From Gammaproteobacteria bacterium (GTDB taxonomy: Bacteria; Pseudomonadota; Gammaproteobacteria; Pseudomonadales; Azotimanducaceae), in NCBI GenBank assembly GCA_030123805.1, contig JASJXV010000001.1:25190-89189 (forward strand): a stretch of 64,000 bases of DNA, in the 5' to 3' direction. Positions 30,277-39,770 of this stretch are shown here, one piece after another. The first letter of the stretch is position 1; each line of letters starts with the position of its first letter. Made by a program: the position numbers and the translations under genes. The notes under the pieces were generated by a model. The model was not told the DNA's origin. It was given only the letters and a program-made list of their open reading frames with translations, and did not search any database.

Positions 30277-31287
30277 CTACTCCTGTGGATGTAAGATGAT
30301 TTTCCCGCATTCTCCGCTTAATTGCAGATCCCAGGCATCCTTAATCTGAGACATGGGAAACTTATGCGTAATATAGGTATCCAGGCGTTCCCTGGAATTA
30401 CGAATCAAGCCCAACATCTCGGGAGCATCGGTGATGTGATTCCAGTGCCAGGCACCATGCACATGAAGACCTTTGCCGACAATTCCTCTAACCGGTATTT
30501 GGCCGGACCAACTGATAAAGGTGATCTCTCCTCTGCCGCGCACAGCCTTAATCAGAAATGGCGGGCTATCAGGATTGTCTGTGGTTTCAATTACCTTGTC
30601 TGCGCCCTTGCCATGAGTCAACTCCAGTATCTCTTCCATAGCATCGTCCTTGGTGGGATCAATTACCGCCTCTACTCCCAGTTTTTTGGCAAGCTCCGTT
30701 CGATATGGTCGCATTTCCAGAGCCAACACCCTGGCACCACGATAGAGGGCATTAATACATGCACCCAAACCAACTGCACCCAATCCTGCTACCAACACAG
30801 TATCGTAACTACTCACCTGCATCAGCTTGCTAGCGCGAAAGGAAGGGCCAAGGGCACAGCATGCCATAGCAGCATGATCATATGAGAGATCGTCCGGAAT
30901 CTGCATGGTTAAACGATCTTGCTGTATGCAATATTCAGCAATGGTGGAGGTACCGGTTTCTGAATGACATGATTCCAGGGGGTCTACTGATGAGGTGCAA
31001 TGGATATAATCTCCCTTCATACACAGATAGCATTCTCCACAACTGTGTGCGGGCATCACAGCGACGCGTTCACCCACTTTGACGCGGGACTTTTCTCCGA
31101 CCTCTACGACTTCCCCTGCGGCTTCATGGCCAAGGTCTCTGACCATGAGACCCGATGCGTAATGGTTCGATTCGGTGCACAAGGGTGCAGAGTGAATTCT
31201 AATCTTGACATAGCGGCCTCGTACCCGGGGATCGGGTACGTCGACTATCTCACAGGCATTTTCTCCAGTTATCTCGACTGCTTTCAT
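30277..31287 (-). CDS. Zinc-dependent alcohol dehydrogenase (MDR family)
   Basis: A medium-chain dehydrogenase of 336 residues. Catalytic zinc ligands are the cysteine in APLCTESNHY and the histidine in LGHEAAG. The structural zinc site is the cluster CGECYLCMKGDYIHC. The Rossmann motif is GLGAVGLGA. ATG 31287 is selected because GGAG lies 8 nt upstream; the frame runs to 31317. It heads a three-gene operon with the M28 peptidase and the SDR. The substrate cannot be told from sequence. Confidence 0.87.
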   Translation of the reverse strand: MKAVEITGENACEIVDVPDPRVRGRYVKIRIHSAPLCTESNHYASGLMVRDLGHEAAGEVVEVGEKSRVKVGERVAVMPAHSCGECYLCMKGDYIHCTSSVDPLESCHSETGTSTIAEYCIQQDRLTMQIPDDLSYDHAAMACCALGPSFRASKLMQVSSYDTVLVAGLGAVGLGACINALYRGARVLALEMRPYRTELAKKLGVEAVIDPTKDDAMEEILELTHGKGADKVIETTDNPDSPPFLIKAVRGRGEITFISWSGQIPVRGIVGKGLHVHGAWHWNHITDAPEMLGLIRNSRERLDTYITHKFPMSQIKDAWDLQLSGECGKIILHPQE

Positions 31288-31484
31288 TAGCGTTTCTCCG
31301 CCTGATTGAATGAGCAAGTAAATTCAGCATCATATTTCCCACTAATTCAAGCGTTTAGGTCACCGCGTCAGCTTTATTTTTTGCAGTAATATCTTTAAGT
31401 TCCGAATTCCCCACTTGATTCGCAACGCCGGTTATCGGATATTGCATGCTTCGATTTACTAACGGAAGCTGTGTGGATAAAAAT

Positions 31485-32267
31485 ATGGAAAAAATGAAAC
31501 TGGAATTTCAGGGCAAAATCGCAGTGCTGAAATTCAACCACCCGGAAGTCATGAACGCAGTGGGTAGCGAGATGCTGGAAGATTTCATAGCAGCTATGGC
31601 AGAAATAAGAAATCCTGCGAATGGCGCCCGCTGCTTATTGCTCACCGGGGAAGGTCGCGGTTTCTGCTCAGGCGCGAACCTGTCAGGCGGAGGGCGTCAA
31701 AATATTTCTCGGGGTGCCGGTGATGGACTGAGAACCACTTATCATCCTCTGCTGCTAGGGTTGCGAGATCTGGACATGTGTATTGTCACTGCTGTCAATG
31801 GCGCTGCAGCAGGTGTCGGTATGAGTTTCGCCATGATGGGCGACATTGTTTGTGCCTCCAGGCAGGCTTTTTTTCTGCAAGCATTTGCACGCATCGGGTT
31901 GATCCCTGATGGCGGTGCAACTTTCTTGTTACCCCGATTGATTGGATGGGGACGAGCGATGGAGCTCTCTATGCTTGCTGAAAGACTACCCGCAGAGAAG
32001 GCATACGAATGGGGACTGGTGAACAAACTCTTTGATGATAATGATGCACTGATGGAAGGTGCCATGCAGGTCGCACAGCAGTTGGCTGACGGCCCAAAAT
32101 CTCTCACCTTGATGCGTAAGGCTTACTGGCAAACCTGGCACAATGCCTACGAACAACAACTGGATCTGGAAGCACAATTACAGAATGAAGCGAGCCGAAC
32201 CAGTGACTTTGCGGAAGGTGTTAGTGCTTTTCTTGAGAAGCGTGACGCTCAGTTCAAGGGGGAATAA
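31485..32267 (+). CDS. Enoyl-CoA hydratase/isomerase family protein
   Basis: A crotonase-fold enzyme of about 260 residues acting on acyl-CoA. The oxyanion-hole motifs are RGFCSGANLSG and NGAAAGVGMSFAMMGDI. The segment GLIPDGGATFLLPRLIG resembles PaaG-type hydratase/isomerases. Which reaction it performs is not decided by sequence. The ATG at 31485 fits the family N-terminus; an upstream ATG at 31446 is equally well placed for a ribosome site. It ends 2 nt before the next SDR gene, so they form an operon. Confidence 0.88.
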   Translation: MEKMKLEFQGKIAVLKFNHPEVMNAVGSEMLEDFIAAMAEIRNPANGARCLLLTGEGRGFCSGANLSGGGRQNISRGAGDGLRTTYHPLLLGLRDLDMCIVTAVNGAAAGVGMSFAMMGDIVCASRQAFFLQAFARIGLIPDGGATFLLPRLIGWGRAMELSMLAERLPAEKAYEWGLVNKLFDDNDALMEGAMQVAQQLADGPKSLTLMRKAYWQTWHNAYEQQLDLEAQLQNEASRTSDFAEGVSAFLEKRDAQFKGE

Positions 32268-32269
32268 TT

Positions 32270-33043
32270 ATGTCACTATCGGGTCGTTTAGCATTGGTCA
32301 CCGGTGGGGGTCGTGGCATCGGCCGGGCTATTTCCCTGGCACTGGCGGAAGATGGCGCAGATGTCGCTATTAATTATCGAAGAGACATTGATTCCGCTAT
32401 GGAAGTTGTATCGAAAATAGAAAAATTGGGTCGCAGGGCAAGAGCCTATCAGGCATCGGTGGATAACTTCGAACAAAACGCGACCATGGTTGAGATGATC
32501 GAAAATGAGCTGGGTTGTGTGGGTATACTTGTCAACAATGCGGGTATTGCCAGCCGGGGACAGTCGGTGGCCGATACAGATCCGGCTGAACTACAACGTG
32601 TGGTGGCTACTCACGCTTTGGGTCCACACTATCTTTCAAAACTGGTTATTCCCGGGATGAGGGAACTGGAACGGGGTGACATAATAATGATTTCCAGTGT
32701 TGCGACCCGTAGCCTGGGTGCATTCGGTGCTCCCTACAATATGGCTAAGACTGCCATGGAGGCATTGGCCTATACACTGGCCAAGGAAGAACGTCCAAGC
32801 GGTATCAGGGTGAATATTGTTGCACCCGGACTGGTTGAGACCGAGATGGGACGCCGCCTTATGGCTGCAACAGCAGGTGTTAAGGACCTGCGTGAACTCG
32901 ATGCAACAATGCCCTTTGGACGGGTTTGCCGACCCGAAGATGTTTCTAATGTGGTGCGATATCTGGTTTCCGATCGCAACTCCTATCTTACCGGGGAGCG
33001 TATCTATTGCGATGGCGGAGGACAGAGCGAACTGAAGGTCTGA
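32270..33043 (+). CDS. SDR oxidoreductase, FabG-like
   Basis: A 257-residue classical SDR with TGGGRGIGRA at the cofactor site, NNAGIAS, the serine in ISSVATRS and the catalytic YNMAK. NYRRD after beta-2 suggests NADP(H). The C-terminus GERIYCDGGGQ is that of FabG-type 3-ketoacyl reductases. It lies 2 nt after an enoyl-CoA hydratase gene, so a role in acyl-CoA turnover (3-hydroxyacyl step) is plausible but unproven. Confidence 0.87.
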   Translation: MSLSGRLALVTGGGRGIGRAISLALAEDGADVAINYRRDIDSAMEVVSKIEKLGRRARAYQASVDNFEQNATMVEMIENELGCVGILVNNAGIASRGQSVADTDPAELQRVVATHALGPHYLSKLVIPGMRELERGDIIMISSVATRSLGAFGAPYNMAKTAMEALAYTLAKEERPSGIRVNIVAPGLVETEMGRRLMAATAGVKDLRELDATMPFGRVCRPEDVSNVVRYLVSDRNSYLTGERIYCDGGGQSELKV

Positions 33044-33106
33044 TTTGATTAGATTTCTCTGCACTACTTCCTGGCAGGATTGCAATGGTGTTGAGGTTAG
33101 TTCCCG

Positions 33107-33302
33107 CCTGGGAGGCTGAACGAGATGTCGGTGATACGGCAACCCGGCCACGAGAACTGCGACCGTAGCGAGGGCAAGACTGATTGAGCGGTACGCCTAA
33201 CTATTTCCAAGTGGCTGAATTGTAACTCTTACAATTTTAATGCTTTGTGAATACTGGCTAACCCGCCTAAATGTAGCAGTTTCCGGTGGGCCGCATCCGG
33301 AA
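33107..33302 (+). repeat. Intergenic repeat element, copy 1
   Basis: This copy shares three modules with a second copy at 49107-49245. Module A is CTGGGAGGCT (ending 33117). Module B is the 34-nt core at 33159-33192 (33 of 34 identical). Module C is a GGTGGGCCGC-type sequence at 33281-33302, which here folds into a perfect 6-bp stem with a 10-nt loop. Spacing between modules differs between copies. It fills the 286-nt gap before the alcohol dehydrogenase gene. Confidence 0.65.
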
Positions 33303-33329
33303 AGGAACTAACTAAAAGGAGACAACAAA

Positions 33330-34436
33330 ATGGAAATTATTGCAGCCGTTGCCAACTCTGTTGAAACACCGTTTGAACTGAAAACTCTCGATCTGAAAGA
33401 GCCGGGTCCGGATGAGATTCTTATAAAGATTCATGCTAGCGGTGTATGTCACACCGACGCGGCAGTCAAACAGCAACATATCCCCGCCCCCCTGCCAATG
33501 GTTCTTGGACATGAAGGAGCAGGCGTGGTTGAAGTGGTGGGTGCAAGCGTGCAGGGATATGAGGTGGGTGATCATGTCCTGATGAGTTTTGATAGCTGCG
33601 GAAGCTGTCCCGCATGTAAAAGGGGCTATCCAACTTACTGTGCCAATTTCGTGGAATTAAACATTCTGGGAGACCTGGTTACAGGTACCACGCGACTGAG
33701 TGAAGCCGGACAACCCATTAACGGTTCGTTTTTTGGACAGTCATCATTTGCAACCCATGCCGTTGTGACTACCCGAAATCTGGTTAAGATCGATAAGGAT
33801 CTGCCTTTGGATGTGCTGGCGCCAATGGGTTGTGGTATTCAAACAGGAATGGGCACTGTCATTAATACCCTTGCACCATCTGCTGGTAGTTCACTGGCTG
33901 TCTTCGGCACAGGCTCAGTAGGTTTGTCAGGCATCATTGCGGCGAAGATTACTGGATGCGCTAAAATCATTGCCGTCGATATTAAGCAGTCTCGACTGGA
34001 TCTGGCCGCAGACCTGGGAGCGACGCATACAATAGACGGCAGTGACACACAGAAGGTCGTAACTCAGATTCATGCGATAACAGGCGGCGGGGTTAACTAT
34101 GCATTTGACACAACAGGTGTGCCTGCTGTTGCGCGTGCCGCAATAGATGCGATGTGCAGTCAGGGTGTTTTAGCCCTGGTTGCAGCACCACCCGGAGGAA
34201 CTGAGCTTAGCATCGACATACCCATGACAGTAGCGACGGGTAAGACAATCCGGGGCGTAATTGAAGGTGATGCCGTACCGTCGGAATTCATTCCAAAGCT
34301 GATTGAATTCTACCGAGCCGGTCAGTTGCCTTTGGAAAAAATGATTACAAAATATCCATTCGATCAGATTAATCAGGCATTCAATGACGTGGAGACAGGC
34401 AAAACCTTGAAGCCAATACTGATCATGCCTAACTAA
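33330..34436 (+). CDS. NAD-dependent zinc alcohol dehydrogenase (class III/aryl-alcohol type)
   Basis: A 368-residue MDR enzyme. The catalytic zinc region is ASGVCHTDAAV with GHEGAGVVEVVG. Structural zinc cysteines lie in DSCGSCPACKRGYPTYC. The Rossmann motif is GTGSVGLSG, followed by AVDIKQSRLDLA, which favours NAD. The N-terminus EIIAAVANSVETPFELKTL is typical of benzyl- and aryl-alcohol dehydrogenases. AAGGAG precedes the ATG. Its stop overlaps by 3 nt the stop of the convergent sensor-like gene. Confidence 0.88.
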   Translation: MEIIAAVANSVETPFELKTLDLKEPGPDEILIKIHASGVCHTDAAVKQQHIPAPLPMVLGHEGAGVVEVVGASVQGYEVGDHVLMSFDSCGSCPACKRGYPTYCANFVELNILGDLVTGTTRLSEAGQPINGSFFGQSSFATHAVVTTRNLVKIDKDLPLDVLAPMGCGIQTGMGTVINTLAPSAGSSLAVFGTGSVGLSGIIAAKITGCAKIIAVDIKQSRLDLAADLGATHTIDGSDTQKVVTQIHAITGGGVNYAFDTTGVPAVARAAIDAMCSQGVLALVAAPPGGTELSIDIPMTVATGKTIRGVIEGDAVPSEFIPKLIEFYRAGQLPLEKMITKYPFDQINQAFNDVETGKTLKPILIMPN

Positions 34437-37400
34437 TCTTCAATTCGTGCAAACAGTAGTCTCAATTCATCCAACTTGTCTGGAATCAGGTGGTGTGCTT
34501 CGATGGCCGCCATATCATAAAGCTCTTGCGCTGGTTGGGTAAAATCGCCAAAACCCAACACCCGGGAATATCTTACTAGCCATTGGGAAAGCCGGCTTAT
34601 TGCTGCAAAATCTTTATTCTCCCAGGCATGATGCAGCTCAGTCAATAGACTGCCCAGTCTGATAATAAACTGTTCCACTTGCGTATGGATTTTTGGATTA
34701 TCAAGATTCAATTGTGACCTGATTGGTTCAGTAGCAGGTTGCTCTGTAGATCCTCGTGCAAAAGCACCAGACGCGGGCTTTTCGGACGCGGTCGCGCCAT
34801 CGACATGGTCTTGTAAGCCCGCTTGTTCGGCTGGAATTCCCGCATTTTGATATTCAGTTCCGGTCATGCCAATGTCGGTACCCAGGTCTATTCTGCCAAC
34901 AAGATGTTTCAAATCAGCCAACCTTTCTTTGGCTCTGGCAAATTGGTGAGATTTCACCATTTCTTCAAGGTCTTTTGCTGGCTGAATCAAAGGATGCAAT
35001 TTCACACTATCAGCTTCACCTCTAAACCTATAACAGAGTTTTGTTAATGCAGAATAATTGTCTGTCCCAAATGCCAAATCCATATTAGCAAGCTGAGATT
35101 CCAGCCGCGATACAGATTTCTGGACCAACTTTTGAATGGTAGGATTACTGACGTTTAAAGACGATCTGACCGGTCCGGTTCCCTGATATACTTTGACGTC
35201 ACGAGAACGCAACCCGGTACCTTGGCCCTGACTTATATCCACTGTCGGCGTAACGGGTTCGGACTTTAATTCTGTCTTGCGCTCTTGCGTGCTCTCACTG
35301 GAATCGGCTGCCGTTCGTGCTTGAACTTCTTCCTCTGCACTGGCAACTGCTTCTGCTCCAGCTCTTGCTTCCTCTTCCGCTTTCCTTTCTGCTTCGACTC
35401 TTCGCCTGGTTTCCTCGTCTACCCTGCTTTCTGCTTTGGTTCTTCGACTGGTTTCCTCGTCTAATCTTTTTTCTGCTTCTGCTCTTATTCTGGCTTCCTT
35501 TTCGGCACTGGCTTCAGTTTCCGCATTGGCTCTCTCTTCAGCCTTAATCCTGGCATCGACCTCGACTTTATTTCTGGCTTCAATTTCGGTCCTGGCAGCA
35601 ATTTCCGCCTTAACTCTGTCTTGCATTGCCTGTTTTTCTCTTACCTCAGTGTTTAGCTGTGCTTCGGCTTGCGTTCTCGCTTCAACTGCTGCCTTGGTCT
35701 GATCTTCTGCTTCAACCCTTGCAATACCCTCTTTCCTCGCCTGGGCTTCCGCATTGGCTATCTTCTCTGCAAAGATTTTTACATCCGCCTGATGTGCGAG
35801 TGCTTCCTCATTCTGCTGATCCTCGTCAACCAGGACTTCTATGGTGGCTTCAAATATAACCCCTCTACCTGGTTCACGCCTGACTACAATATCACCACCC
35901 ATCACTTTGGCTATTCGCTTGCTTATAGATAATCCCAATCCTGCCCCTTCCCCTTGCACCTGTCCGGTATTGATTTCTCTCGCAATAAATTCAAGCAGGT
36001 TTTCGACTTCCTTTTCTGGCAGGGAGCTTCCAGCACCATGAACCGTCAACGTCAGAATCGCACTGGATTCACTCTCGATGATTCCCGGAACAACAATAAT
36101 ATCGTCCTTTCCAGAGCATTCAACTGCATTGCTAACGAGATTGGTAAGTATCCTTCTTATCTTTCCTGGATCAGAAATTATTCTTGGTGGCAGCTCGCCT
36201 TCAACCTGGGAAGAAACCAAAATCCCCTGATCCTTAACTTTGATATTCATCAGGTTTACGACATCATCAATCACAAACCTCGGGGAAAAAGATGCTACTG
36301 CGACGTCAGTGTTACCCGTTTCTATTTTGGACAATTCGATAATGTCATTAATCAACTCAACAGCTCTATCAGAGCTGGATGAAATGGCATCGATACACTT
36401 CCTGCTTGCTTCGCTCTCTATACCGAATCCGCGACGCAATACTTCCGCATATCCCAGAATTGCATTCATTGAGCCTTGAATATCCGGATTTAGCTGAGCC
36501 AACAGATCAGCATGACTTGCCGGAACGTCTCCTTGTGTTGGTCCCGGATGTTGAAGTGATTGATTCTTCACCTCCAATTCCTCGAGATGCTTAAAGCTCA
36601 CCAACACCCCAACGCGTTTACCTGAGTCATCAAGAAGAGGAGAAGAGTTCGTCATGAAAACGCCAAACTTGTTACCGGCGGATTTAAGCCTGAGCCTTAG
36701 ATTCACCTGTGGAACGCCCTCGATCAGCGCTTGACTCCAGGGCGCTTCAGCATCGCTAATAGGTGTTCCATCTGCATCCGCACTTCTCAGTATGAATGTC
36801 TTTTTCCCCAGCAATTCCTCACCTGACAATTTTACGATGTTTTTCATCGATTGATTAGCAAATACAATAGTCTGATCTGAATCCAGAATAAGCACTCCCT
36901 CATCCCTCGAATCAAGTGCCGAACCTATCAGGGCTTTCATGGGTGGTGGCATAATCCGTTGGCGCAGCATTTTCATGCGATACAACATGAATCCAAACAC
37001 CCCAATGACGGTAAGAAACGCGCCAAATCCGTAAAAAATCGAATAGCTTGATCTATCGGATACTGCAGATTTATCTGAGGTGGTCACTGAGGTGATCGGA
37101 ACACTTCTCTCTTGTTCCTCTGGTGTAGCAAGCACAGGAGTGAATACAGGTAGCTGGCGAACCACCTCTTCCGCAGATTCCAGAGTAGCCGATTCAACAA
37201 CCTCATCAGATTTGACTTCTGTTGCCTCGGCATACACTTGCTCGGCTTCCGTGACTACAGCGGGTTCTGTTTGGTCAACTACCATTTCCAGGTTAACGAT
37301 CATTTTGATCTGATCCCCGGCTACTTCCCTGATTTCAGCCAACACATCCTCTTCTATCGGAGAGTCGATATCCAACCACCAACTAATCCTGGACCTGGAT

Positions 37401-37903
37401 CGATCAATCACTTCAGAATCGAAACCCAATCTCGCCAGATTCGCTTGCCTTCGAATCGCGCTAACCCGGTTATTGAACACTCCCATTGACACGCGATTCT
37501 GATAGTCTCCGCCTTGCAAATAGACAATGTCTTTTATGTTACTGCTACGCAAAGACCGCAATTGGTCGTTAACTTTATAAAGTGATTCCAATCCAGGGCT
37601 GACAACGATGAAACCCAATGATTCCCGTTCCATTTTCTCCCGTTGTTCAACAGGTATGCTCTTCCCCGCAAGGATTTGTATCACCTGCTGAACTTTTGTT
37701 AGGTCATCAAATGGTCCAAAGGTATGGCGAGAATCAGAAACTGGCCTGGATTCCTGACCAGCCGCCGTAACTGACAGGGTGTAAAAAATTGTTGTGAACA
37801 CAATCAGGATCGATGTGTTCTTGCATCCACGGCAAAATCCTCTGAGCGCTAAACTCACCAGGTTTCTTCCAATTTCTTGCTTTCCGTGTGTTCGAATCTT
37901 CAT
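34433..37903 (-). CDS. Membrane sensor-like protein: SPOR, PAS, degenerate histidine-kinase core, coiled coil, two HPt-like domains
   Basis: A 1156-residue multidomain protein. A first hydrophobic segment (about 31-48) precedes a SPOR-like domain (95-180; YLQGGDYQNRVSMGVF). A transmembrane helix lies at 287-309. A PAS domain (325-440) leads to a HisKA-like region (467-530). There MSHEIRTPLNAILGF of true kinases reads LNPDIQGSMNAILGY, so the phospho-acceptor His is P473. An HATPase-like domain (575-690) keeps the N box (NLVSNAV) and G2 box (GEGAGLGLSI), but the G1 aspartate is V621. A charged Ala/Glu/Arg coiled coil runs from about 700 to 880. Two HPt-like helical domains (915-1005, 1065-1155) read CYRFRGEA and SQWLVRYS where AHxLKG is expected. 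It looks like a non-phosphorylating scaffold. Confidence 0.8.
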   Translation of the reverse strand: MKIRTHGKQEIGRNLVSLALRGFCRGCKNTSILIVFTTIFYTLSVTAAGQESRPVSDSRHTFGPFDDLTKVQQVIQILAGKSIPVEQREKMERESLGFIVVSPGLESLYKVNDQLRSLRSSNIKDIVYLQGGDYQNRVSMGVFNNRVSAIRRQANLARLGFDSEVIDRSRSRISWWLDIDSPIEEDVLAEIREVAGDQIKMIVNLEMVVDQTEPAVVTEAEQVYAEATEVKSDEVVESATLESAEEVVRQLPVFTPVLATPEEQERSVPITSVTTSDKSAVSDRSSYSIFYGFGAFLTVIGVFGFMLYRMKMLRQRIMPPPMKALIGSALDSRDEGVLILDSDQTIVFANQSMKNIVKLSGEELLGKKTFILRSADADGTPISDAEAPWSQALIEGVPQVNLRLRLKSAGNKFGVFMTNSSPLLDDSGKRVGVLVSFKHLEELEVKNQSLQHPGPTQGDVPASHADLLAQLNPDIQGSMNAILGYAEVLRRGFGIESEASRKCIDAISSSSDRAVELINDIIELSKIETGNTDVAVASFSPRFVIDDVVNLMNIKVKDQGILVSSQVEGELPPRIISDPGKIRRILTNLVSNAVECSGKDDIIVVPGIIESESSAILTLTVHGAGSSLPEKEVENLLEFIAREINTGQVQGEGAGLGLSISKRIAKVMGGDIVVRREPGRGVIFEATIEVLVDEDQQNEEALAHQADVKIFAEKIANAEAQARKEGIARVEAEDQTKAAVEARTQAEAQLNTEVREKQAMQDRVKAEIAARTEIEARNKVEVDARIKAEERANAETEASAEKEARIRAEAEKRLDEETSRRTKAESRVDEETRRRVEAERKAEEEARAGAEAVASAEEEVQARTAADSSESTQERKTELKSEPVTPTVDISQGQGTGLRSRDVKVYQGTGPVRSSLNVSNPTIQKLVQKSVSRLESQLANMDLAFGTDNYSALTKLCYRFRGEADSVKLHPLIQPAKDLEEMVKSHQFARAKERLADLKHLVGRIDLGTDIGMTGTEYQNAGIPAEQAGLQDHVDGATASEKPASGAFARGSTEQPATEPIRSQLNLDNPKIHTQVEQFIIRLGSLLTELHHAWENKDFAAISRLSQWLVRYSRVLGFGDFTQPAQELYDMAAIEAHHLIPDKLDELRLLFARIED

Positions 37904-38517
37904 GACACACTACTCACAAAAAGTTCTTAGGTGTCGAACTGATGCCGCTCACACCAGGAATATTTTTCAGTCCGCCCTTGGTCCGAATATAACCATGTCA
38001 TTAGTGCAGGACCCATTATCTATGCTTGCGACTCACCATGCGATTTCATCAGTTGCCCTAGATTATCCTAATAGTCCCACATAATCAATAAGTTACGATT
38101 GCTATGCGACCGTACCTAAGCACTCGCAGAGACACACATCCCAAGCATCGCTTTACCCGATCCAGGATTCCCAAGATCTGTATGGCATTCAAATATCCTC
38201 ATTTCTGGACAGCCATCAAATCAGCTTTTAGATCATTCAAATTCGAGGTAGTAATCACTGATTAATTTCGGACATCCATTAACCGTTTTTGCCTAATTTG
38301 ACGGAGTCATCCATTGATCTTTGATCAGTTTCAACTACCTTCCTATGGCTGTGTTTTATTGTGCTACACCAGTTCCCCTGATAAGAAGCACCTTCGGATA
38401 AGTATCACTGTGGTGGGCACCGATTTAGCTATGTATACCTGGTGCGTGGTATCTCACTCCTGGTTACGCAGTAAAATCACGAGATCCTGGAGCGAGTCTT
38501 GGCTGCAGGGCAGATTG
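37904..38517. other. Long intergenic region upstream of the sensor-like gene
   Basis: This 614-nt stretch has no supported gene. It contains the promoter region of the sensor-like gene, two repeats of the TGGACAnCCATnAA type (listed separately) and AT-rich sequence leading up to the transposase 3' end. Confidence 0.5.
38206..38283. repeat. Two TGGACAnCCATnAA-type repeats downstream of the transposase
   Basis: TGGACAGCCATCAAA lies at 38206-38220 and GGACATCCATTAAC at 38270-38283. They belong to the family found at 39617-39718 and 45169-45466, and lie 3' of the RAYT-type transposase gene. Confidence 0.6.
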
Positions 38518-39495
38518 TCAACCAGGTGAATGGACTTGGGATTGCTGTTGATAAAACTTGATCCAGTGTTGACCAATCTTCTTGATAAATGACAGAACAG
38601 CCTCGTTAGAACCGAATGCTCTACAAGTTCGATTATGTTGCATGTTATAAAAGCACAACCAATCATCCACGTTTTGACCTAGTTTTCCAAGATTCCGGTA
38701 CACTGTGATGGGTGGCAGAAGACCTGGATTATCTCTTTTTACTTGCGCGGTCCATACCAGCAACGACTGATAACCTCTTAAAGTTATATCAAGCACAGGT
38801 GGGTGATTTCCAAGTGAGCCATTGATCGGAACCAGGTTGGTTTTGCTCTCAGCTTGTACCATGTGTTTGATACGATGATTGATTGATGTGTGCGGATTTA
38901 CCAGTATATTGTCCGTCATTTCGGCTCGAGTTGGGTTCAAGTCCACATAAGCCATGCATGCCAATAAAGCGGCTTCATCCAGCAATGCCTGTGATTTGAA
39001 ACGCCCTTCCCAAAATCTCCCTGTGCATTGATCTTCTCGATTCGCTAATCGTGCTAATGGTTCATTAATAAATCGCATAAACCAGGAGACGCTGCCTAGT
39101 CGCTCTCGACAAACATCTAATCGACTTTTATCCGTTATCAGTGTTTCCAATTGAAGCTTGTATTGCTGCCTGCTACTTGCAGCAGAACCCTTTACTGGAC
39201 ACAACATGAGCCATCTTTTTGCGACCATCTCATCTGTCCAATTCCGGGGTTCAAGGGGCTGGACCCGAACGACCACATGGTAGTGATTACTCATGATCGC
39301 ATAGCTGTATATCTCGACAGCAAAGACTCTGGAGAGTTTGAGAATTCGCTGCTCTATCCAGTCCTTTCGATGATTGAAATTTCGACCTGATTGATCGTCC
39401 ACACCACACAGCCAGGCACGTCGAACACATCTGGAAATCAGGTGATAAAAACCAGTATTTTTTGTATCGATGAGATGTGTACGAGCATAAGCCAT
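38518..39495 (-). CDS. Y1-type transposase related to REP-associated transposases (RAYT)
   Basis: A 325-residue member of the IS200/IS605-like Y1 transposase superfamily. The HUH motif is NHYHVVVRV (His-Tyr-His), and the catalytic tyrosine helix resembles CMAYVDLNPTRAEM. The segment FYHLISRCVRRAWLCG is typical of the N-terminus of these domesticated transposases. The start is ATG 39495; the frame extends to a GTG at 39510. Such proteins usually act on short palindromic repeats outside the gene. Here TGGACAnCCATnAA-type repeats occur on both sides and near the neighbouring operon. Confidence 0.85.
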   Translation of the reverse strand: MAYARTHLIDTKNTGFYHLISRCVRRAWLCGVDDQSGRNFNHRKDWIEQRILKLSRVFAVEIYSYAIMSNHYHVVVRVQPLEPRNWTDEMVAKRWLMLCPVKGSAASSRQQYKLQLETLITDKSRLDVCRERLGSVSWFMRFINEPLARLANREDQCTGRFWEGRFKSQALLDEAALLACMAYVDLNPTRAEMTDNILVNPHTSINHRIKHMVQAESKTNLVPINGSLGNHPPVLDITLRGYQSLLVWTAQVKRDNPGLLPPITVYRNLGKLGQNVDDWLCFYNMQHNRTCRAFGSNEAVLSFIKKIGQHWIKFYQQQSQVHSPG

Positions 39496-39616
39496 GATGC
39501 AATCACTCACTCAGATCAGAAAGCCGATACAATAAGTGATCTGAAGCTCGAATTTAACCAGCCAAATCATCAATTTGAGTAGGGATTTATCCTAAAACAT
39601 TGTGAGACTTCACCGC

Positions 39617-39718
39617 ATAATGGCTGTCCAAAAACAGGTCAAGATCCATCTTCATGACAAATCACCAAGAGCAGTGAGGAGGACCAATGCTGGAAATCGC
39701 AGTTAATGGGTGTCCAGA
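39617..39718. repeat. Repeats of the TGGACAnCCATnAA type, upstream of the molybdenum hydroxylase operon
   Basis: In opposite orientation to those at 38206, ATAATGGCTGTCCAA lies at 39617-39631 and TTAATGGGTGTCCAGA at 39703-39718. The second lies about 50 nt before the first ATG of the operon and may overlap its promoter. This is the main content of the 260-nt gap 39511-39770. Confidence 0.6.
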
Positions 39719-39770
39719 AAAGGAAATAGTTGTATGATTTTTTAATGTCATCTCACTTTAGGCGGAGAAA

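Noticed and set aside
35317..35932. Overlapping Leu/Ser-rich ORFs antisense to the coiled coil of the sensor-like gene
   Set aside because: They mirror the Ala/Glu/Arg periodicity of the real gene on the other strand and carry no recognisable domain.
34433..37903. A functional hybrid histidine kinase
   Set aside because: The acceptor histidine is replaced by proline and the HPt-like domains lack their histidines, so calling it an active kinase is not supported.
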